A stretch of DNA of 64,000 nt from Lachnospiraceae bacterium (GTDB lineage: Bacteria > Bacillota > Clostridia > Lachnospirales > Lachnospiraceae): contig JALFVM010000182.1 in the NCBI GenBank assembly GCA_022787145.1, positions 1 through 64,000 on the forward strand, written 5' to 3'. Of this stretch, positions 1-8,951 are shown in pieces. The first letter of the stretch is position 1; every line of letters begins with the position of its first letter. Position numbers and translations under genes: made by a program. Below the pieces are notes generated by a model. The model saw only the letters and a program-made list of their open reading frames with translations, was not told where the DNA came from and did not search any database.

Positions 1-44
1 CACAATCCTGCCCCGCATTCGCAATCCATGGGGCCCCCGCCCCA

Positions 45-123
45 CTTCTTGCTCATGTGGGGCGTGTCAATAAGGTATACCTCCACTTACATGCAAGCAT
101 GACGTGGAGAATACCTTTTGACA
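45..123. repeat. Palindromic element at left edge
   Basis: Two stacked inverted repeats. The first pairs GCCCCAC with GTGGGGC. The second, 65-123, pairs TGTCAA/AAGGTAT/CTCCAC with GTGGAG/ATACCTT/TTGACA around a loop of about 17 bases, so the arms are about 20 bp with small bulges. There is no coding frame. It could be a terminator of an upstream gene or the end of a small mobile element; the long arms favour the latter. No T-run follows directly. Confidence 0.5.
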
Positions 124-167
124 CTGTAATCATAAAATTATGAAAGAAGAAAAGAGGTGAAAGAAGG

Positions 168-1190
168 ATGACTTTTTATGATGTACTTGAAACACTGAAT
201 CCAAATTGTAAAAATATAGCGGTGACAGTAATAGAAGGAAAATATGCAGGAGAAAAAGCACTTTTTTCTAATGGAAAGCTGATATGGGAATCCCAACACA
301 ATGGATTTTTTTCACGGAAAGAGGATTTGGTGAAAGAGGCAGATAGTGGTCTATTGGAAACAGAAGGGCAGAAACTGTACTGTGAATTGCTGGGAAGTCA
401 GAAAAAACTGGTGATTTGCGGAGGCGGGCATGTCTCCATTCCAATTATAAAAATTGGAAAAATGATTGGATTTCAGGCAATTGTTTTGGAAGATCGACCG
501 AAATTTGCCGATGCAGCAAGGCGTGCAGGCGCAGCAGAAGTGATTTGTCAGCCGTTTCGGGAAGGACTTTCTCAGATCGAAGGAGATGCAGATACTTTTT
601 TTGTAATTGTGACGAGAGGGCATCGTTACGATCAGGTCTGTCTTGAGAGCATTGCAGAAAAATCGCATGCCTATATTGGCATGATCGGCAGTAAGCTTCG
701 TGTAAAGAAAGTAAAAGAGGCTGTAATAGAACAGGGAGCAGATCCACAGGTTATTGCACACGTCTATACACCGATTGGTTTAGATATTGGTGCAGAAACA
801 CCGGAGGAAATCGGGGTGGCTATTATGGCGGAGATTATCGATGTAAAAAATAAGAGAAAGTCAGCCTGCGGATATCCGAAAGAGCTGATGAAAGCGATAC
901 AAAGCCAGGATGAATATAAAAAGCATAAAATTCTTGCGACGATTGTCTCGCGAAGAGGTTCTGCACCACGCGGCATTGGAACAAAAATGCTGGTTTTCCC
1001 GGATGGAAGCTGTGTGGGCACCATCGGCGGTGGCTGCGTGGAAGCAGATATTTTTCAAAAAGCGCTTTTTATGCTGCGAAGCAGTGATTCAAAATCAAAA
1101 CTATGCCATGTCGACATGACCGGAAGAGACGCTGAGGAGGAAGGCATGGTATGCGGTGGTGTGATTGATGTATTTTTGGAATGGATTTAG
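168..1190 (+). CDS. XdhC/CoxI family protein
   Basis: The 340-residue protein belongs to the XdhC/CoxI family, which handles molybdenum cofactor (sulfuration or insertion) for xanthine-dehydrogenase-type hydroxylases. Residues about 80-210 form the XdhC Rossmann part, with the nucleotide-binding GGGHVS motif and GMIGSKLR. Residues about 240-340 hold the CoxI part, with SRRGSAPRGIG and GTIGGGCVEA. The Rossmann part therefore precedes the CoxI part, the reverse of the usual order. The ATG has an AGAGGTGAAAGAAGG leader. A MOSC gene follows 12 bp downstream, so the pair probably serves a molybdenum enzyme encoded to the left of the window. The role in Mo-enzyme maturation is family knowledge; the exact client is unknown. 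Confidence 0.85.
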   Translation: MTFYDVLETLNPNCKNIAVTVIEGKYAGEKALFSNGKLIWESQHNGFFSRKEDLVKEADSGLLETEGQKLYCELLGSQKKLVICGGGHVSIPIIKIGKMIGFQAIVLEDRPKFADAARRAGAAEVICQPFREGLSQIEGDADTFFVIVTRGHRYDQVCLESIAEKSHAYIGMIGSKLRVKKVKEAVIEQGADPQVIAHVYTPIGLDIGAETPEEIGVAIMAEIIDVKNKRKSACGYPKELMKAIQSQDEYKKHKILATIVSRRGSAPRGIGTKMLVFPDGSCVGTIGGGCVEADIFQKALFMLRSSDSKSKLCHVDMTGRDAEEEGMVCGGVIDVFLEWI

Positions 1191-1202
1191 GGGGATTTAC
1201 GA

Positions 1203-1667
1203 ATGAACAAACAGGGGAAAATAATTGCAATCTGTATCAGTGAACAAAAGGGAACGCAGAAGCATGAGGTGGAAAAGGCAAATCTGATCGAGGACTGGGG
1301 AATTGAACATGATGCACATGCAGGCAAGTGGCATCGCCAGGTAAGTCTGCTGGCACTGGAAAAAATCGAGGAATTTCGCGAAAGAGGCGCACAGGTGGAT
1401 TTTGGTGCTTTCGGAGAAAATCTGATTGTGGAAGGCTTTGACCTTCGGACATTGCCGCTTGGGACGAGATTTCGGATTGGAGATGCACTGCTGGAACTGA
1501 CTCAGATTGGAAAGAAATGCCACAGTCATTGTGAAATCTATAAAGTGGTAGGAGACTGCATTATGCCAAGAGAGGGCGTTTTTACAAAAGTTTTAAAGGG
1601 AGGAACTGTCTGTCCGGGAGATACGGTGGAGCTGATTGAACTGGAAGAGGCTCCGCAGCAGATATAG
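1203..1667 (+). CDS. MOSC domain-containing protein
   Basis: The 154-residue protein is essentially a stand-alone MOSC (molybdenum cofactor sulfurase C-terminal) domain. The fold carries sulfur or binds Mo cofactor. Visible signatures are HDAHAGKWHRQVSLL near residue 36, the FGENL motif near 73, and a cysteine-containing segment GKKCHSHC near 107. It follows xdhC with a 12-bp gap and is probably cotranscribed. Length is normal for clostridial stand-alone MOSC proteins. Substrate is not deducible. Confidence 0.85.
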   Translation: MNKQGKIIAICISEQKGTQKHEVEKANLIEDWGIEHDAHAGKWHRQVSLLALEKIEEFRERGAQVDFGAFGENLIVEGFDLRTLPLGTRFRIGDALLELTQIGKKCHSHCEIYKVVGDCIMPREGVFTKVLKGGTVCPGDTVELIELEEAPQQI

Positions 1668-1717
1668 GCAGGAATGTCTCCCGCAGGAAAAATACAGTCA
1701 GAGAAAAGAGGGACAAC

Positions 1718-3103
1718 ATGGACAGAGAATTTGTACGGGAACAGCTGTATCAAAAATACATTGCACCCACAAAGAAAAAAAGAAAAAATTATGTTGGTAT
1801 TGAAATTGAGATGCCGATTATCAATCTGAACAGGGAAGCAGTTGATTTTACGGTTATACATCGAATCACGGACTGTTTTATGAAGCATTTTCAGTTTCAG
1901 GAGGCTGGAAGAGACGAGGAAGGAAATATTTATTCCATCTCGGATCACGTGCATGGAGACATTTTGTCCTACGATTGTTCTTACAACAATCTGGAGCTTT
2001 CTTTGGGAAAAGAGAAAGAATTGTTTTCGATTCAGCATCGTTTTCTGTCTTATTATGATTTTTTGCAAAACGAGCTGGGAAAGCATCACTATACATTGAC
2101 GGGAATGGGTGTCAATCCATATCGGATTTACAACCACAATGTGCCGATTCCCAATGGCCGCTACCGGATGTTGTTTCATCATTTGAATTCCTATAAGAAT
2201 TATGATCTTCCCATGTTTTTTCATGAGTATCCGGCATTTGGAACCTTTTCCAGTGCATCGCAGGTGCAGCTGGACGTGGATTACGAAGAACTGCTGTCGA
2301 CGATTCAGGCTTTTTCCAGACTGGAGCCAATCAAAGCGGTATTGTTTTCCAATTCCGTTTTGCTGAATGAGCATGAGGAACTGCTCTGCTGCAGGGATAT
2401 GTTCTGGGAAAACAGTACACATGGAATTAATCCTCATAACGTAGGTATGTTTGACTGCAGCCTGGATAGTGAGGAAGATCTGCTTTCCTATATTGAGTCC
2501 ACCAGTATTTACTGTGTGGAGCGCGGTGAAAAATACATCAATTTTCCGCCGGTGAATATCATGGAATATTTTGAAAAGCCATGGGTGGAGGGCGAATATT
2601 ATGAAAACGGTGTGTATAAAAAAATCCGTGTGACACCCCAGATTGAGGATATTCAGTATCTGCGGACATTTAAATTTGAGGATCTGACCTTCCGTGGCAC
2701 GATTGAATTTCGAAGTGTGTGCTGCCAGCCGATTCAGGATGCCATGACGGTTGCGGCATTTCATCTTGGATTAAAACAACAGCTGCAGGCACTGAATGAG
2801 CTGCTGGAGCAGGATCATGTCATGTATCATCATGGCTATACGGCAGGAGAACTGAGAAAGATGTTTGTGCAGCAGGAATGGCCGTCTTTTGTGAATCAGG
2901 ATGAACTCTATGTACTGGTTGGAAAAGTGCTTGAGTTGGCGAAAAAAGGTCTGGAGAGCAGAGAATACGGGGAAGAACGTCTTCTGGAGCCTCTGTTTGA
3001 ACGCATGGAAAAACGCACAAATCCGGCGAAAAAAATGTTGGAACTGAGAAACAGTGGAGTCGATATGCAGGAGATCATCCGACAGTACGGGCAGGCAAAA
3101 TAA
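1718..3103 (+). CDS. Glutamate-cysteine ligase family protein
   Basis: The 461-residue protein resembles the GCS2/carboxylate-amine ligase branch of glutamate-cysteine ligases, which make gamma-glutamyl peptides from ATP, glutamate and an amine such as cysteine. The N-terminal YVGIEIEMPI stretch (about residue 26), where acidic residues bind metal-ATP, and later FRGTIEFRSVC (about residue 330) fit this family. No glutathione synthetase is nearby, so the product could be gamma-glutamylcysteine or another gamma-glutamyl amide. hydE starts 20 bp downstream, suggesting an operon. The substrate is inferred, not shown. Confidence 0.7.
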   Translation: MDREFVREQLYQKYIAPTKKKRKNYVGIEIEMPIINLNREAVDFTVIHRITDCFMKHFQFQEAGRDEEGNIYSISDHVHGDILSYDCSYNNLELSLGKEKELFSIQHRFLSYYDFLQNELGKHHYTLTGMGVNPYRIYNHNVPIPNGRYRMLFHHLNSYKNYDLPMFFHEYPAFGTFSSASQVQLDVDYEELLSTIQAFSRLEPIKAVLFSNSVLLNEHEELLCCRDMFWENSTHGINPHNVGMFDCSLDSEEDLLSYIESTSIYCVERGEKYINFPPVNIMEYFEKPWVEGEYYENGVYKKIRVTPQIEDIQYLRTFKFEDLTFRGTIEFRSVCCQPIQDAMTVAAFHLGLKQQLQALNELLEQDHVMYHHGYTAGELRKMFVQQEWPSFVNQDELYVLVGKVLELAKKGLESREYGEERLLEPLFERMEKRTNPAKKMLELRNSGVDMQEIIRQYGQAK

Positions 3104-3123
3104 CAGAAAAGAGAGGTGCCGAA

Positions 3124-4155
3124 ATGATTGATAAATTTTTGGAACTTCATACACTCTCAAAATCGGAATATCTGGAATTGCTGCAATACTGGGAGAATGA
3201 AGAGGTTGTAAAACGGCTGAGAACAGAAGCTGTGAGTCTTCGAAAACAGTATTATGGAGACAAAGTATTTACAAGAGGTTTGATTGAGTTTACAAATTAC
3301 TGCAAAAACAACTGTTACTATTGCGGAATCCGAAATGGAAACCGCCATGTGGATCGATACCGTCTGACAGAGGATGAAATCCTGGAATGCTGTCAGACGG
3401 GATATGAACTGGGATACCATACGTTTGTCCTTCAGGGCGGAGAGGATCCCTATTATCATGACGAGAGAATGGAGCATATTATTCGTGCTGTCAAGAATCA
3501 GTTTCCCGATTGTGCGTTAACTTTATCACTGGGAGAAAAATCTTATGAAAGTTACCGCAGGTTCCGGGAGGCTGGAGCTGACCGTTATCTGCTTCGCCAT
3601 GAAACGGCAGATGAGACGCTGTATCGCTCTTTGCATCCATCATCCATGAGTCTGAAAGCTCGCAAACAATGTCTGTTTGATCTGAAAGAACTTGGCTATC
3701 AGGTAGGTGCCGGATTTATGGTAGGTGCGCCGGGGCAGACCCTGGAGCATCTCGCGGAAGATCTTGTGTTTTTGCAGGAATTGCAGCCGCAGATGATCGG
3801 AATCGGACCTTTTGTGCCGCATCATGATACGATTTACGCAGAGGAAAAGGCGGGAAGCGTGGAGCTGACGCTCTTTTTGCTGTCTGTGATCCGTATTATG
3901 TTTCCAAAGGTACTGCTTCCTGCCACAACGGCATTGGGTACGATGGATCCGAGAGGAAGAGAAAAAGGCCTTGCTGCGGGCGCAAATGTTGTGATGCCAA
4001 ATCTGTCACCGGTGAAAAATCGCAAGCTCTATGAGCTTTATGACAACAAAATCTGTACCGGAGAAGAAGCTGCGGAGTGCAGGGGATGTCTGGGACGAAG
4101 AGTAGCCAGTGCAGGATATCGTCTTGTGGAAGACAGAGGAGATGCGCTGGTTTAA
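3124..4155 (+). CDS. hydE: [FeFe]-hydrogenase H-cluster radical SAM maturase HydE
   Basis: The 343-residue radical SAM protein carries the cluster motif CKNNCYYC at about residues 60-67 in the context FTNYCKNNCYYCGIR, typical of HydE and its biotin-synthase-like relatives. HydE acts with HydF and HydG to build the diiron subcluster of [FeFe]-hydrogenase. The C-terminal part with LPATTALGTMDP and NVVMPNLSP also fits HydE. Neither hydF, hydG nor a hydrogenase gene is in the window, so partners must be encoded elsewhere. The ATG follows an AGAGAGGTG ribosome site. Confidence 0.88.
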   Translation: MIDKFLELHTLSKSEYLELLQYWENEEVVKRLRTEAVSLRKQYYGDKVFTRGLIEFTNYCKNNCYYCGIRNGNRHVDRYRLTEDEILECCQTGYELGYHTFVLQGGEDPYYHDERMEHIIRAVKNQFPDCALTLSLGEKSYESYRRFREAGADRYLLRHETADETLYRSLHPSSMSLKARKQCLFDLKELGYQVGAGFMVGAPGQTLEHLAEDLVFLQELQPQMIGIGPFVPHHDTIYAEEKAGSVELTLFLLSVIRIMFPKVLLPATTALGTMDPRGREKGLAAGANVVMPNLSPVKNRKLYELYDNKICTGEEAAECRGCLGRRVASAGYRLVEDRGDALV

Positions 4156-4167
4156 ATGAATCAAACG

Positions 4168-4200
4168 GCGAAGCGGATTGAAAATATCCGTTTCGCTTTG
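4168..4200 (+). terminator. Hairpin after hydE
   Basis: GCGAAGCGGAT pairs with ATCCGTTTCGC around a 7-base loop, 12 bp behind the hydE stop. Only a short TTTG follows, so it may be a weak terminator or an mRNA-stabilising stem ahead of nadA. Confidence 0.5.
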
Positions 4201-4234
4201 TAATGAATATGAGTCAAAAGAAGAGGGAAAAACA

Positions 4235-5146
4235 ATGAATGAAGAAATAAAAAAACAGATTGCACAGTTAAAAAAAGAAAGAGATGCTGTAATTCTTGCA
4301 CACTATTATGTAGATGGTGAAGTGCAGGAAATCGCGGATTTTGTGGGAGATTCTTATTTCCTGGCGAAAAAGGCAACGGAAATTCCTTCCCGTGTCATTA
4401 TTTTTTGCGGTGTGTCTTTTATGGGAGAAAGTGCAAAAATATTGAATCCGGAGAAAACAGTCGTGATGGCAGATGAATTCGCGGACTGTCCGATGGCGCA
4501 TATGATTGACGCAGACACGATTCGGGAAACACGCGAGGCGCATCCGGATGCAGCTGTTGTTTGTTATGTGAATTCTACTGCAGAGATCAAAGCCCATTCA
4601 GATGTCTGTGTCACTTCCTCGAATGCTCTGAAAATCGTAAAAAATCTCCCGAATAAAGAGATTTTCTTTATTCCTGATAACAATCTGGGACGCTATGTGG
4701 CAAAACAGCTTCCAGAGAAAGAATTTATTTTCCACGATGGATTCTGTCATGTACATAAGAGTATTCACAGAGAAGAGGTATTGAAAGCCAAAGAGGCAAA
4801 ACCGCAGGCACTTGTTCTGGCACATCCGGAATGTACCGGAGACGTTTTGGAGATTGCAGATTTTGTGGGAAGTACATCACAGATTATTGCATATGCGACG
4901 AGTTCGGAAAACAAGGAATTTATCATCTGCACCGAGATGGGTATTTTTTATGAGCTGCATTTGAAAAATCCGGAGAAGAAATTTTATTCCGTTGGACACA
5001 GACAGTTCTGCCCGAATATGAAGCGAATCAAACTCGAAGGCGTGCTGCATGCTCTGGAGAGCCTGAGTCCGGAAGTAGAGCTGGACGAAGATATGCGCCT
5101 GAAAGCAAAAGAACCTCTTCAGAAAATGCTGGAGCTGGCACAGTAA
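4235..5146 (+). CDS. nadA: Quinolinate synthase NadA
   Basis: NadA condenses iminoaspartate with dihydroxyacetone phosphate to quinolinate in de novo NAD synthesis, using a [4Fe-4S] cluster. The ATG at 4235 is preferred over an in-frame upstream ATG at 4178 because it follows an AGAGGG ribosome site and gives the usual 303-residue length. Signatures are VILAHYYVDGEVQEIADFVGDS at the N-terminus and three cluster cysteines in FADCPMAHM, LAHPECTGDV and RQFCPNMKR. No nadB or nadC is adjacent, which is unusual for the pathway. Confidence 0.95.
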   Translation: MNEEIKKQIAQLKKERDAVILAHYYVDGEVQEIADFVGDSYFLAKKATEIPSRVIIFCGVSFMGESAKILNPEKTVVMADEFADCPMAHMIDADTIRETREAHPDAAVVCYVNSTAEIKAHSDVCVTSSNALKIVKNLPNKEIFFIPDNNLGRYVAKQLPEKEFIFHDGFCHVHKSIHREEVLKAKEAKPQALVLAHPECTGDVLEIADFVGSTSQIIAYATSSENKEFIICTEMGIFYELHLKNPEKKFYSVGHRQFCPNMKRIKLEGVLHALESLSPEVELDEDMRLKAKEPLQKMLELAQ

Positions 5147-5175
5147 GTAATGTAAATAAAAAGAGGAGATTTATT

Positions 5176-6375
5176 ATGGGAAAACATACATTTGGAAGCG
5201 AATATGGATTTCAGACAAGGGCAGTACACACAGGAAATGATGTGGATGGAGAGACAGGTGCCATCAAACGACCGATCACCATGGCGAACAGCTATGAACT
5301 CCCCTATGATCCGACAGACTTGAACTGGAGCAGTGCGGGAGGCAATCTCTATACGAGAAACGGAGGTTCCAACCAGAAATATCTGCAGGAGAAGATTGCC
5401 AGTCTGGAGGGCGGAGAGGACTGTATTGTGCTGGCTTCCGGTGTGGCTGCATTGTCGGGACTGTTTTTTGCATTGCTGGAAAAAGGAGATCACGTGATTT
5501 TTTCCAGCGTGACGTATATTGCAGTATATCGTCTGCTGCATGAACTTTTGAACAACAAATTTGGCGTGGAGACAACGATTGTGGACACTTCTGATGTGGA
5601 GAATGTCAAAAAAGCGATTCGCCCCAATACCAAATTGATTCACATAGAGACACCGGGCAATCCGACCTTGAATATTTCTGATATACGTGCGATTGCGGAT
5701 GTCGCGCATGAGCATGGGGCACTGTTATCGGTGGACAATACCTTCGCGTCACCGTTTAATCAGCGTCCGATTGAGCTTGGCGCGGATTTTTCTGTGGAGA
5801 GTCTGACTAAGTATATCAATGGCCATGGAGATGCCATGGGGGGCTCGATTACCGGAAAGAAGGAGTACCTGGATATCATTCGGGCACAGTCTCAGATCAA
5901 TCTGGGAGGAACCATCAGTCCGTTTAATGCATGGCTGATCATGCGCGGAGCAGTGACACTGCCGCTTAGAATGAAACAGCATAACGAAAACGCGCTGGCT
6001 GTTGCAAAGTGGCTGCAAAAACAGGACTGTGTGAGTTTTGTGGCTTATCCCGGACTGGAAGACCACAAAGGCCATGAGATTGCTGCAAAACAGATGAATC
6101 CGGGCTTCGGAGGCGTTCTTTCGTTTGGACTGAAGGCAGATCACGATACGCACAATCGATTTGTGAGCCATCTGAATGTGATCACATCTGCAGTTTCTCT
6201 TGGACACGACGAAAGTCTGATTGTATTTCTTGGTGAAAATGATGAGCGTCAGTATTTGTATCCGGATGAATTCTCCAATGGCTTTTTCCGCTTTTCAGTG
6301 GGAATCGAGGATGTAGAAGATATTATCGGAGATCTGCGTCAGGCACTGGAAAAAACAGGATTTTCCACAAAATAA
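5176..6375 (+). CDS. PLP-dependent trans-sulfuration enzyme (Cys/Met metabolism family)
   Basis: The 399-residue enzyme belongs to the Cys/Met-metabolism PLP family (cystathionine gamma-synthase, gamma-lyase or beta-lyase type). The PLP lysine lies in SVESLTKYINGHGD near residue 213, and the cofactor aspartate in LSVDNTFASP near residue 187. N-terminal FQTRAVHTGN is typical. Which reaction it performs cannot be decided from sequence reading. It starts the sulfur-related run: a rhodanese-TtcA fusion begins 14 bp downstream. Confidence 0.88.
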   Translation: MGKHTFGSEYGFQTRAVHTGNDVDGETGAIKRPITMANSYELPYDPTDLNWSSAGGNLYTRNGGSNQKYLQEKIASLEGGEDCIVLASGVAALSGLFFALLEKGDHVIFSSVTYIAVYRLLHELLNNKFGVETTIVDTSDVENVKKAIRPNTKLIHIETPGNPTLNISDIRAIADVAHEHGALLSVDNTFASPFNQRPIELGADFSVESLTKYINGHGDAMGGSITGKKEYLDIIRAQSQINLGGTISPFNAWLIMRGAVTLPLRMKQHNENALAVAKWLQKQDCVSFVAYPGLEDHKGHEIAAKQMNPGFGGVLSFGLKADHDTHNRFVSHLNVITSAVSLGHDESLIVFLGENDERQYLYPDEFSNGFFRFSVGIEDVEDIIGDLRQALEKTGFSTK

Positions 6376-6389
6376 GAAAGGCTTGAACC

Positions 6390-7580
6390 ATGAAAACGAT
6401 AGAAGTAAGTGAAATTGAGAAATTGGATCCTGTGTCAGTGACAATCATTGATGTACGAAAAGCAGAAGATTATGCGAGAAATACGATTCCCCATGCAGTC
6501 AATATTCCAATAGAAACATTTCAGGAAGGTCTGCCAAAGCTGGACAGAGAGAAGCCTGTGTATGTGCTGTGTCATACCGGAGAGAAAAGTGAGGCAATCG
6601 TGGAGCAGTTGGAGGATGCTGGCTATGATGCGGTAAATATCGTCGGCGGTTATCGTGCCTTTTTGCGCCTGCAGTTAAGCAGGACGTTGGAGAAAGGGAC
6701 TGGAATTGAGGAAAGAACAAAAGAAATCGAGCGAAGCCTGATCAAAAAATTTCGAAAACCGATCTGGAGAAAATTTACGAAGGCAGTACAGGAATATGAA
6801 CTGGTACAGCCGGGAGATAAGATTGCTGTTTGTATATCGGGCGGCAAGGATTCCATGCTTATGGCGAAACTGTTTCAGGAGCTGAAAAGGCATGGAAAGA
6901 TACCGTTTGAACTTGTGTTTCTCGTGATGAATCCTGGATACAATGAGGATAACTGGAACATCATTCAGGATAATGCAAAAATTCTCGGAATTTCGCTGAC
7001 GGTATTCGAGAGCGATATTTTTAATATTGTGGCGGGGGTTGATAAGAATCCCTGCTATTTATGTGCGCGTATGCGAAGAGGATATCTGTATTCACATGCC
7101 AAAGAACTTGGATGTAACAAGATTGCACTTGGTCATCATTTTGATGATGTCATTGAGACGATTTTGATGGGGATGCTCTACAGCGGAAAAGTGGAAACAA
7201 TGATGCCAAAGCTGCACAGCATTCATTTTGAGGGAATGGAGCTGATTCGTCCGCTCTATATGGTAAAAGAGGCAGATATTAAGGCATGGCGGGATTATAA
7301 CCGGCTGAACTTTATCCAGTGTGCCTGCCGGTTCACGGAAAACTGTGCGACCTGCGGAGGCGGCAGAGGTTCCAAGCGGGATGAAATGAAGGAACTGATC
7401 GCGCAGTTTCGTCAGACAAGCGATGTGATCGAGGCGAATATTTTCAAAAGCGTGCATAATATCAATCTGAGAACGGTCATTGGATATCACAAAGACGGGG
7501 AAGCGTATCATTTTCTGGATGATTATGATTCGTATAAAACTGGAGAAAAAACAGAAGGAAAGACAGAAGAAACATGTTGA
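6390..7580 (+). CDS. Rhodanese-TtcA-like tRNA sulfurtransferase fusion
   Basis: The 396-residue two-domain protein has an N-terminal rhodanese domain (about 1-95) with active-site loop CHTGEKS, and a C-terminal PP-loop ATPase of the TtcA/TtuA type from about residue 125. The PP-loop motif is SGGKDS. Paired cysteines CYLC and, later, ENCATC fit the Fe-S cluster of tRNA 2-thiocytidine synthetases. The rhodanese domain plausibly hands persulfide sulfur to the tRNA-modifying domain. The stop overlaps the start of the tcdA remnant, indicating former translational coupling. Confidence 0.88.
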   Translation: MKTIEVSEIEKLDPVSVTIIDVRKAEDYARNTIPHAVNIPIETFQEGLPKLDREKPVYVLCHTGEKSEAIVEQLEDAGYDAVNIVGGYRAFLRLQLSRTLEKGTGIEERTKEIERSLIKKFRKPIWRKFTKAVQEYELVQPGDKIAVCISGGKDSMLMAKLFQELKRHGKIPFELVFLVMNPGYNEDNWNIIQDNAKILGISLTVFESDIFNIVAGVDKNPCYLCARMRRGYLYSHAKELGCNKIALGHHFDDVIETILMGMLYSGKVETMMPKLHSIHFEGMELIRPLYMVKEADIKAWRDYNRLNFIQCACRFTENCATCGGGRGSKRDEMKELIAQFRQTSDVIEANIFKSVHNINLRTVIGYHKDGEAYHFLDDYDSYKTGEKTEGKTEETC

Positions 7581-7851
7581 ATCAATTTTCAAGAACAGAA
7601 TTATTATTAGGTAAGGATGCCATGGAAAGGCTGGAAAAGTCCAGAGTGGCAATTTTTGGTGTCGGCGGTGTGGGAGGATATGCGGCAGAGGCTTTGGCAA
7701 GGAGCGGAGAGATATTCCGGGCTCGGTGGCCTTTGTGCCGTCTGTAGTCGGGCTGATTATGGCGGGGGAAGTCGTTCGCGATATTGCAGAAAATCCAGAT
7801 GTGATAAAAAAGTCTAAAGAGATTGAACTGAAAGACGATAGTATTGTATAA
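7574..7851 (+). pseudogene. tcdA (E1-like tRNA t6A dehydratase) internal-deletion remnant
   Basis: The ATG at 7574 overlaps the preceding stop. It opens with MLNQFSRTELLLGKDAMERL and the nucleotide-binding GVGGVGGYAAEALARSG, the N-terminus of ThiF/MoeB/HesA-type TcdA. About 45 codons in, the frame breaks and hits TAG. The C-terminal end resumes in another frame with PGSVAFVPSVVGLIMAGEVV and runs to TAA at 7849-7851. Roughly 150 central residues, including the catalytic region, are missing. This is a clear internal deletion and it cannot make an active enzyme. Confidence 0.85.
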
Positions 7852-7875
7852 TACTTGTGAATATGGATACTATCG
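7823..7875 (+). promoter_or_regulatory. Promoter and nested inverted repeats before cysE1
   Basis: TTGAAC (7823-7828), an 18-bp spacer and TATAAT (7847-7852) make a candidate promoter inside the tcdA remnant. The -10 sits in the palindrome AGTATTGTATAATACT (7840-7855). A second perfect pair, CGATAGTAT (7836-7844) and ATACTATCG (7867-7875), uses the same left arm. The site could be a repressor operator or two competing RNA stems. An Rrf2-type (CymR/IscR) sulfur regulator is a guess from position only. Confidence 0.5.
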
Positions 7876-7899
7876 CGATCTAAAGGAGAAAAATAAATC

Positions 7900-8853
7900 A
7901 TGAATCACAGGCTTGAAAAAGAAGTAAATCAGCTGGTAGAGGCGATTATCGAGGATTATGACAAGGGAAGGGACATCGATGATGTGATAGAGAATTTTAC
8001 AAATCCGAATAAGGATGACATTATCAAGATTTTAGATCAGCTTCGCAATGTCATTTTCCCGGGGTATTATAAGAACAAAAGTTATCATGTATATACTGTC
8101 AGAAATAATCTGTCCATGCAGCTGGAGGATGTACTCTACAATCTCAGCAAACAGATTTCACGTGTGCTGAAGTATCTTCCAAAATACGCAGGATGGGAAG
8201 AAAGGGAACTTCTGCGTGAAGGAGAAAAACTTTCCCTGCAGTTCCTTGGGAAAATCACGCAGATTCGTGCGTTGATTCAGACAGATCTGCAGGCGGCATA
8301 TGATGGAGATCCGGCGGCTTTCAATAAGCCGGAAATTATTTTTTCGTATCCGGGTTTGTATGCCATTATGGTGAATCGGATTGCGCATGAACTCTATCTG
8401 CTCGGCATCCCGCTGATACCAAGAATGATGACAGAATATGCGCATACGCAGACAGGAATTGATATCCATCCGGGTGCTGTGCTTGGAAAATATTTTTTCA
8501 TCGATCACGGAACCGGCATTGTAATCGGTGAGACAGCTATCATTGGTGATTATGTGAAAATCTATCAGGGTGTAACAGTTGGAGCTTTGTCTACCAGAGG
8601 TGGTCAGAAGCTCAATGGAAAGAAGAGACATCCTACGATAGAAGATAATGTGACTATTTACGCCGGAGCATCTATCCTTGGCGGTGATACGGTGATCGGA
8701 CATGACTCTGTCATTGGAGGCAATGCGTTTATCACAACCTCGATACCACCAAATACAAGAGTCAGTATCAAAAATCAGGAATTGGAGTATAAGCAGGGCA
8801 AGGGAAACAATAAAGAAATCAATCAGAGTGAGGAATGGTATTATATCATCTGA
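7900..8853 (+). CDS. cysE: Serine O-acetyltransferase (first copy)
   Basis: The 317-residue serine acetyltransferase makes O-acetylserine from serine and acetyl-CoA, the first step of cysteine synthesis. The C-terminal half is a left-handed parallel beta-helix with hexapeptide repeats. Key residues are in GIDIHPGAVLGKYFFIDHGTG and the TRGGQKL loop. The long N-terminal helical part (about 150 residues) matches the EpsC-type family. A near-identical paralog lies at 13389-14342. RBS AAAGGAGAA precedes the ATG. Confidence 0.95.
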   Translation: MNHRLEKEVNQLVEAIIEDYDKGRDIDDVIENFTNPNKDDIIKILDQLRNVIFPGYYKNKSYHVYTVRNNLSMQLEDVLYNLSKQISRVLKYLPKYAGWEERELLREGEKLSLQFLGKITQIRALIQTDLQAAYDGDPAAFNKPEIIFSYPGLYAIMVNRIAHELYLLGIPLIPRMMTEYAHTQTGIDIHPGAVLGKYFFIDHGTGIVIGETAIIGDYVKIYQGVTVGALSTRGGQKLNGKKRHPTIEDNVTIYAGASILGGDTVIGHDSVIGGNAFITTSIPPNTRVSIKNQELEYKQGKGNNKEINQSEEWYYII

Positions 8854-8892
8854 GATTTTTCCTTTGACGATTATGATTTTTATAGAATGGAG

Positions 8893-8937
8893 GTAACTGT
8901 TCAGCAGGTAATATCTGTGAGGGTACTGAACAGATAC
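8893..8937. repeat. Inverted repeat between cysE1 and larE
   Basis: GTAACTGTTCAG pairs with CTGAACAGATAC (one mismatch) across 21 bases, ending 14 bp before the larE ATG. It may be a palindromic intergenic repeat or an operator/leader stem controlling larE. No T-run follows, so it is not a terminator. Confidence 0.45.
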
Positions 8938-8951
8938 GAACGGAGAAACAT

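Noticed and set aside
1538..2764. 408-codon open frame on the - strand
   Set aside because: Shadow of the MOSC and glutamate-cysteine-ligase-like genes; composition is unlike a real protein.
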